Source: Clostridiales bacterium
GTDB taxonomy: Bacteria; Bacillota; Clostridia; Christensenellales; Christensenellaceae
DNA length: 6,277 nucleotides
Assembly: GCA_003343685.1 (NCBI GenBank)
Contig: QAKS01000056.1
Coordinates: 1 to 6,277 of the forward strand
Direction of reading: 5' to 3'
Shown here: in pieces, positions 5,813 through 6,277 of the stretch
Layout: every line of letters starts with the position of its first letter
Numbering within the stretch: the stretch's first letter is position 1
The notes under the pieces: generated by a model
Seen by the model: the letters and a program-made list of their open reading frames with translations, nothing else
Told to the model about the DNA's origin: nothing
Databases searched by the model: none
Made by a program: the position numbers and the translations under genes

Positions 5813-6277
5813 AATCTCTATGTTGATGCCGACGGCGCCGCCGGGAAGCCGGTCCAGCAGAGACAGGGCGTTCTGCGGCGTGACGGGAGTCTGAATCGTC
5901 TGTACGCTGATACGTCCGACAGGGAATGCAGTAATGGCGTCGCGAAGCTGACCGACGTGTTTGGAAATATATTGACAGACCTGCTCGTCCTCCAGACGGA
6001 ACTCGACCTCCAGCTGCCCGCCGGAGAGGCGGAGAACGGACTCCACTCTGCCCATGTTCCGGGTGTCCAGCGCCACGAGTATGGTATAGCCGGAGGACAG
6101 TTTTTTTTCGGAGGAACGTCTGTTGTTCTCAAAAACGTACAGCTCTGCCGTGTTCCGCGCTTCGCGGAACTGGAAGGGTATCTGAAAATAGGAAAACTGC
6201 TGCAGACCGCCGGTCAGCTGGACTTGGGCGTTGATATGCCGGGCCTGCTGGGCAGAGGCGCTGTCTGCGCCGAACAG
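5810..6277 (-). CDS. FliK-like flagellar hook-length control protein, C-terminal part (YlqG type, partial)
   Basis: The reading frame is open from the right window edge to TAG at 5812-5810 and gives the last 155 residues of a longer protein whose N-terminus lies outside. The fragment contains YFQIPFQFREARNTAELYVF (residues 30-49). A polar stretch follows (50-62), then TILVALDTRNMGRVESVLRL at 65-84. Next comes a strand and helix pattern (QLEVEFRLEDEQVCQYISKHVGQLRDAI) like the C-terminal Flg_hook domain of FliK, where leucine-rich strands end in L-G-x-V-E. FliK measures hook length and switches FlhB specificity. Pairing with an FlhB C-terminal homologue is the arrangement of B. subtilis ylqG-ylqH. 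A GTG at 6076-6074 could be mistaken for the start, but the upstream residues are clearly part of the same conserved domain. FliK identity is inferred from the pattern, and orthology to the hook-length FliK is not certain. Confidence 0.75.
   Translation of the reverse strand: MFGADSASAQQARHINAQVQLTGGLQQFSYFQIPFQFREARNTAELYVFENNRRSSEKKLSSGYTILVALDTRNMGRVESVLRLSGGQLEVEFRLEDEQVCQYISKHVGQLRDAITAFPVGRISVQTIQTPVTPQNALSLLDRLPGGAVGINIEI

Noticed and set aside
5810..6076. A short independent gene starting at GTG 6076 on the minus strand
   Set aside because: The frame continues upstream without a stop to the window edge, and residues before the GTG (YFQIPFQF, TAELYVF) belong to the same conserved domain, so it is a fragment of a longer gene.
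6101..6108. T8 run on the plus strand as a terminator
   Set aside because: No GC-rich stem precedes it and it lies inside the FliK-like coding sequence as two lysine codons plus part of a glutamate codon.

Overview
This window is a flagellar motor and chemotaxis segment from a Gram-positive anaerobe, most likely of the class Clostridia and probably a motile member of the Lachnospiraceae. The assignment rests on four things: a FliY that fuses a CheC-like phosphatase to a FliN domain, the motA-motB-fliL-fliM-fliY order, strong AGGAGG-type Shine-Dalgarno sites with frequent TTG and GTG starts, and a YlqG/YlqH-like gene pair. Taxonomy is inferred from gene content, not from a marker gene.

Plus strand, positions 1-5496: a tight co-directional cluster. 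After about 90 bases that may hold the tail of an upstream gene, six complete genes follow. These are motA (TTG start), motB (TGATG junction), fliL (GTGA overlap), fliM (TTG, after 33 nt), fliY (TTG, 8 nt inside fliM) and cheB (ATG, its Shine-Dalgarno fused to the fliY stop). Overlaps and short spacers suggest one transcript with translational coupling. MotA and MotB form the ion-driven stator, and FliL supports it at the membrane. FliM and FliY form most of the C-ring switch, which binds CheY-P (FliM) and dephosphorylates it (FliY). CheB demethylates or deamidates chemoreceptors for adaptation.

Minus strand, positions 6277-5510: a convergent pair. The upstream member is the C-terminal 155 residues of a FliK-like (YlqG-type) protein that runs off the right edge. 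Twelve bases after its stop lies a 95-residue protein equivalent to the cytoplasmic C-terminal domain of FlhB (YlqH/FlhX type) without the NPTH autocleavage site. Together they look like an accessory module for type III export specificity. Only 13 bases separate this pair from cheB, and a 7-bp inverted repeat there may serve as a two-way terminator.

Every confident gene belongs to a known motility family, and I see no wholly new system. The points most worth a second look are the cheB placement and early end of the operon, the FlhB-C/FliK-like pair beside it, the two intact phosphatase centres and paired CheY-docking-like peptides of FliM and FliY, and the tandem repeat in the FliY linker. 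No RNA gene, insertion sequence, CRISPR array or origin was seen, and no stretch over 300 bases lacks a gene.
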